A stretch of 64,000 nt of DNA from CALLVY01 sp937899855 (GTDB taxonomy: Bacteria > Bacteroidota > Bacteroidia > Chitinophagales > Saprospiraceae). Made by a program: the position numbers and the translations under genes. The stretch is taken from NCBI GenBank assembly GCA_039820405.1, contig JBCBQC010000001.1:124001-188000 (forward strand). Reading direction: 5' to 3'. Shown here one piece after another: positions 60,422 through 64,000 of the stretch (positions within the stretch are counted from its first letter, which is position 1; each line of letters starts with the position of its first letter). The notes below the pieces were generated by a model. That model was given only the letters and a program-made list of their open reading frames with translations. It was not told where the DNA came from and did not search any database.

Positions 60422-60848
60422 ATTTTAACAATTGAGAAAAAGAAAAATTTAACCTCATCAAAAAACTGATTCACAACGGCTTACATAGTTTATTTTTTCA
60501 CTATCATTTTTTTTATTCCATTCGTTCCAAAAAGCCTTCCCATTCTCGTAACCCAGTCCGTTTTACGACGTAATGAATAGGGTAAGCTCGGTCGAAAAGA
60601 AAACTGGTCCGTACCATTTTCGAGCTTACTTCAAATATACTAGAAAGGGAATCTCCCCCCTCATTGTGAAAACAAGCTTATCCCTTTTCACGACGTAAAC
60701 CTCCGGGTTTCGAGAATCATTGGTCTCTAAATAATTGGTTGTTAATCCTTTACGGATATCAACAAAATCCACTATGAAGTGTTATCCATTCACGGTGGAC
60801 TCAGCAGAGAGCACTATTTAAACACTATGTAACCCATAACTATCACCT
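60422..60848. other. 427-bp non-coding gap with nested inverted repeats
   Basis: No gene seen. Stem GTAAGCTCG (60582-60590) pairs with CGAGCTTAC (60621-60629); its loop holds a smaller GGTCCGTACC hairpin (60606-60615). A second pair is AAAGGGA (60644-60650) with TCCCTTT (60681-60687). A direct repeat TTTTACGACGTAA / TTTTCACGACGTAA (60561-60573 and 60685-60698) frames them. This may be a small RNA or a leader structure before the TPR gene at 60849. Confidence 0.5.
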
Positions 60849-62261
60849 ATGAAGCACTCGTACCACGCAAGACAGCAGGATTTGCTACCGCTGATTGAGC
60901 AGTTCGAACGGCAATTGAAAAATGGTCGCGATTGGGAGTTGAGCGAGACGGAGTTTCTCCAGGCTGCCGATTATTACGAGCGGATTGATCTGGTGGAAAA
61001 GGCACTAGAGGCCGTAGAGCACGGGCTCCAACAGCACGATTGCTCGGCGAATCTTCACGCCCACAAGGCCCACCTTCTACTACGGATTGCCCGGGCCGAC
61101 CAGGCCCTCCAACTGATTGACCTGGCCGAGGCTTTTGGCTATTCCCGCATGCGGCTGGAGCTGCTCCGGGCCCGGGCCTTTACCCAGAAGCGCAACTACG
61201 ATACGGCCCTGTGCCTGCTGCAAGGCCTGAAGTGTTCCAACCACGGCACGCCCACCGAACGCAGTGAGATTCACTATCAGGAAGCCCACATCCACGAGAA
61301 GCAGGAGAACTTTGAGCGCATGTTCAGCAGCCTGCGGCAGTCCCTACTGCTCAACCCACACCACCAGAATGCGCTGGAGCGTTTGTACTACTGCCTGGAC
61401 ATGGGGGAATGGGGCAGCGAGAGCGTGGAATTGTGCGGGTACCTGATCGACGAAAACCCGTATTCCTACCTGGCCTGGTACAACCTGGGCCACGCCTACT
61501 ACGCCCAATTCCGCTACGAGAAGGCCATCGAAGCCTTTGAGTTTTGCTTCCTGATCAACGAAAATTTTATCCCGGCCTATTACGATTGTGCCGATGTATA
61601 CCTCCAGATTTGTGATTTTAGTGGCGCCTTGCACTGCTACCGCGAATTGCTAGCCTTCGGCGAACCCAATGCCGAACTGCTCTTTAAGCTCGGCCTCTGT
61701 CACGAGTCGCTGGGCCAATTGGAGGAAGCCCGCTGCCTGTTTTTCCGGGCCCTGCGTCGGCACCCCAAGCACGAGGAAGTGTACTTTCACATCGGTGAAT
61801 GCTTTGCGCGGGAAGAAAACTGGGCAACGGCCGCCGAGTATTACCAAAAGGCCCTCGATTTTGACCAACACCGCGAGGATATCCTCTCCGCGCAGGCCGA
61901 TGCCCTACTGCGGCTCGGTCGATTCAGAGAAGTGGAGCCCTTACTGATTGCGGCCACCGAGGTACTGCCCGAGCAGAGCTACCTGTGGATGCGACTGGCG
62001 CGTTTTTACCTGTCGATGGGACAAGCCGAGAAGGCCCTGGCCCGCCTCGAAGACGCCGAGATCGATGCCTACGGCGCCGAGATGTGCTACGCCCGGGCGG
62101 CTTGCCACGCTCACCTCGACCGAATGACCGAGGCCCTGGATGCCCTGGGAGAGGGCCTACAACTCAATTTTGACCAACATTATTTATTTTTTGAATTGGC
62201 ACCGAATCGTCGGGCCGATAAACAAGTCCGAGCGGCCATCCATTACTTCCGCTATGACTGA
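60849..62261 (+). CDS. TPR-repeat protein
   Basis: 470 residues without a signal peptide. About ten tetratricopeptide-type helical pairs run through the whole chain: PYSYLAWYNLGHAYYAQFRYEKAIEAFEF, NAELLFKLGLCHESLGQLEEARCLFFRAL, EEVYFHIGECFAREENWATAAEYYQKAL. It should be a cytoplasmic scaffold for protein contacts. It is convergent with a TPR-histidine kinase and separated from it by two terminators. Possible functional link, not proven. Confidence 0.9.
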   Translation: MKHSYHARQQDLLPLIEQFERQLKNGRDWELSETEFLQAADYYERIDLVEKALEAVEHGLQQHDCSANLHAHKAHLLLRIARADQALQLIDLAEAFGYSRMRLELLRARAFTQKRNYDTALCLLQGLKCSNHGTPTERSEIHYQEAHIHEKQENFERMFSSLRQSLLLNPHHQNALERLYYCLDMGEWGSESVELCGYLIDENPYSYLAWYNLGHAYYAQFRYEKAIEAFEFCFLINENFIPAYYDCADVYLQICDFSGALHCYRELLAFGEPNAELLFKLGLCHESLGQLEEARCLFFRALRRHPKHEEVYFHIGECFAREENWATAAEYYQKALDFDQHREDILSAQADALLRLGRFREVEPLLIAATEVLPEQSYLWMRLARFYLSMGQAEKALARLEDAEIDAYGAEMCYARAACHAHLDRMTEALDALGEGLQLNFDQHYLFFELAPNRRADKQVRAAIHYFRYD

Positions 62262-62266
62262 CACCC

Positions 62267-62295
62267 TTGGTGCCCCGAGCACCAACCGATTTTTT
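62267..62295 (+). terminator. Intrinsic terminator 1 of the TPR gene
   Basis: TTGGTGC (62267-62273) pairs with GCACCAA (62279-62285), a 5-nt loop, then CCGA and six T (62290-62295). It starts 6 bp after the stop codon. Confidence 0.8.
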
Positions 62296-62317
62296 AGCAT
62301 CACCCACTAATCCCGTG

Positions 62318-62348
62318 AACCGACCCCGCTGGCGTCGGTTCTTTTTTT
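62318..62348 (+). terminator. Intrinsic terminator 2 of the TPR gene
   Basis: AACCGAC (62318-62324) pairs with GTCGGTT (62334-62340) around a 9-nt loop; C and eight T follow (62342-62349). A backup terminator 22 bp after the first. Confidence 0.85.
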
Positions 62349-62379
62349 TGCTTTGCTGGTGCGGGTGCCGCGCGGGTCC

Positions 62380-64000
62380 TTAGCGGCTCTTTTTGGGCAG
62401 GCGGAAAAAGAGGGTTGTCCCCTCCCCTTCTACGGATTCCACCCAGATCTCTCCCGAATAAAGGTCGACGATTTTTTTACAGATGGCGAGTCCCATTCCC
62501 GTACCCGCGTACTGGGCCTTGTGGAGCCGTTTGAAAAGTTGGAAAATGCGAAGGTAGTATTGTTCGGCGATGCCGATGCCGTTGTCGGCGACTTGAAAAA
62601 GAACGGACGAACGCTCGTCGGTGGCGGAGATGTTGACGACGCAGATGCGGTCGGGTTTTCTAAACTTTAGGGCGTTTTCGATGAGGTGTTGGAAGAGGAC
62701 TTCCAGGTGGGCGCCCCGAATGTGGACCAGGGGCAGGTTTTCGTAGTTGATGATGGCCTTGGCTTCCTTGATGGGGATTCGCATACGCTCCAGGATAACG
62801 TAGAGCAATCGCTGCGCATCGACCAGGCTGACGGCCCGGTGATCGTTGGCCAGGCTGGTGAAGGTGAGCAGTTCCTCCAGCATGGAGTACATGTGCTCCG
62901 CATTGGTGGTGATAAAATCGAGAAAATCGCTGCCGTGTTCGTCCAGCAAACGAGCGTAGCGTTTTTTGAGCAAACCCGCGTAGTTCCCCATGTTCCGCAG
63001 GGGCTCCTTGAGGTCGTGGGCCACGATGTGAGCAAACTGTTCCAATTCCGCCTTCTGCTGGCTGATTTGGCGATTTTTTTCCTCCAGCAGGACAATTTTT
63101 GAATCCCGCTCGTTGAGGTATTCGATAATATTGCGGTTGCGATTGATGTTTTCCCGCAGGTGATAATTGGCAATCACTTCCTTGGCCATGGTGTAGGCCA
63201 GTTGGAAATCTCCCTGCTTTTCAAAAAATTCCCGCAAGCGATTGAGACAAGCCTGTTTGATGGCGTAGAGATTGTGCTGGCGGGCGTACTCCAAAGCCTG
63301 GCGGTAGTATTCCAGAAAACGCTTTTCGGTGGCGTCCTCAGCGTACAAATCCCCAATGGCCTGGAGCAATTCGCCAACGATGGCCTTGAATCCGCGTTCG
63401 GTGGCGAGCAAGAGGCCCTGGTTGAGATGCGTCTCGGCGGCTTCCGTGGCGCCCAATTTGGTTTCGCACTTACCCAGGGACAGCAGGGTGACGCAGAGGA
63501 TAAAGTGAAAGGGCTTTCCCCCCTCAATCCCGGCTTCGCAAATCTCCAAACCCCGACGCAAGTACGTTTTGGCCTCCGGATACTGGCCTAGAGTGTGGTA
63601 GGTCAGCCCCAGGTTTTCCATCATAAAAGCGAGGTGGTAAAAATTTTCCTGCGCCTGAGCAAACGTCTCTCCTTTCAGCAAGTACTGAATGGCCTTTTCG
63701 TACTGCCCGATGTCCTTATACACACTCCCGATGTTGTTGTACAACCGACAACTCAGCTGGGGAATGTTGTATTGTAAGGCTTTGAAAAAGTAATCGAGCG
63801 CCTGGTGAAAATCCTCAAGACCGTCGGCATGGGTACTTCCCAGCTCGATGTAGACTAGGGCATTTTTGAGTACATCCCCCGTACAATGCTTGTTGGTGAG
63901 GTGATGGGCGCGTTTGAGTTGACTGAGGCTTTGGTAGAAGTTGCCGCGAATCCGATGGAGCCGCCCCATAAAAATCAGGCAGTCGATCTGGACTTTGAAA
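62380..64000 (-). CDS. TPR-histidine kinase (N-terminus beyond the window)
   Basis: About 540 residues are visible; the frame stays open to the window edge, and the sequence before Met at 63969 (...VQIDCLIF) also reads as TPR, so the true start is outside. Eight or more TPR units occupy the N-terminal half. A coiled coil (NRNIIEYLNERDSKIVLLEEKNRQISQQKAELEQF) leads to the kinase: H-box VAHDLKEPLRNMGN, N-box HLIENALKFRK, G1 VADNGIGI, G2 GTGMGLAICKKI. No transmembrane helix is visible, so it is probably cytoplasmic. The response regulator is not in the window. Confidence 0.9.
   Translation of the reverse strand, partial: FKVQIDCLIFMGRLHRIRGNFYQSLSQLKRAHHLTNKHCTGDVLKNALVYIELGSTHADGLEDFHQALDYFFKALQYNIPQLSCRLYNNIGSVYKDIGQYEKAIQYLLKGETFAQAQENFYHLAFMMENLGLTYHTLGQYPEAKTYLRRGLEICEAGIEGGKPFHFILCVTLLSLGKCETKLGATEAAETHLNQGLLLATERGFKAIVGELLQAIGDLYAEDATEKRFLEYYRQALEYARQHNLYAIKQACLNRLREFFEKQGDFQLAYTMAKEVIANYHLRENINRNRNIIEYLNERDSKIVLLEEKNRQISQQKAELEQFAHIVAHDLKEPLRNMGNYAGLLKKRYARLLDEHGSDFLDFITTNAEHMYSMLEELLTFTSLANDHRAVSLVDAQRLLYVILERMRIPIKEAKAIINYENLPLVHIRGAHLEVLFQHLIENALKFRKPDRICVVNISATDERSSVLFQVADNGIGIAEQYYLRIFQLFKRLHKAQYAGTGMGLAICKKIVDLYSGEIWVESVEGEGTTLFFRLPKKSR

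Overview
This 64 kb window looks like chromosome from a marine or environmental member of the Bacteroidota, most likely the Saprospiria/Lewinella group. The evidence is: secreted proteins ending in type IX secretion sorting domains (gliding-type CHU_C at 3397-6918, Por-type at 10992-12017), phylum-typical families (DUF4294, DUF4175, DUF554, PD40/OmpA proteins), promoter candidates of the TTTG...TAnnTTTG type, a fused aspartokinase/homoserine dehydrogenase, and a mevalonate-pathway decarboxylase. No rRNA, tRNA, CRISPR array, phage or intact insertion sequence was seen.

Layout. 1-12 kb: secreted and lipoprotein genes on the plus strand (a lipoprotein, a Tat-exported phosphatase-fold protein, a heme-motif lipoprotein, a CUB/CHU_C giant, a duplicated FG-GAP/ASPIC protein and a T9SS type A protein). 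12-24 kb: small housekeeping and envelope genes on both strands (TrpF-like, ATL, HExxH protein, beta-barrel, DM13 lipoprotein, SDR, rhodanese, diphosphomevalonate decarboxylase, DUF4294, two amidohydrolases). 24-34 kb: a minus-strand envelope run lpxK, acyltransferase, glycosyltransferase, sigma factor (ended by a strong terminator), with rsmG beyond it, then a nucleotidyltransferase and three transport/channel genes in tail-to-tail overlap. 34-52 kb: adenine deaminase, tandem OmpA/PD40 paralogs, dapD, M1 aminopeptidase, a giant coiled-coil DUF4175 protein, an anti-sigma-like kinase, ybeY and thrA. 52-57.4 kb: a five-gene minus-strand locus that joins a NitT/TauT-type ABC transporter to an OmpA-tailed binding protein and two coiled-coil proteins. 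57.4-64 kb: arginine deiminase, thioesterase, BrkB/YihY, a TPR protein and a TPR-histidine kinase cut by the window end.

Two things stand out. First, a non-coding, TA-flanked, inverted-repeat element of exactly 223 bp occurs three times (12017-12239, 18813-19035, 51795-52017), plus a 59-bp deletion derivative (17569-17627). All four copies sit exactly in the stop codon of a gene. The element begins with G, so insertion at the TA of TAA or TAG rebuilds a TAG stop. Two subfamilies align without gaps and show at least one compensatory base-pair change. Second, the five-gene ABC/OmpA/coiled-coil locus at 52097-57400 looks like an envelope-spanning machine rather than an ordinary importer. Functions of the secreted proteins, the DUFs and this locus remain inferred.
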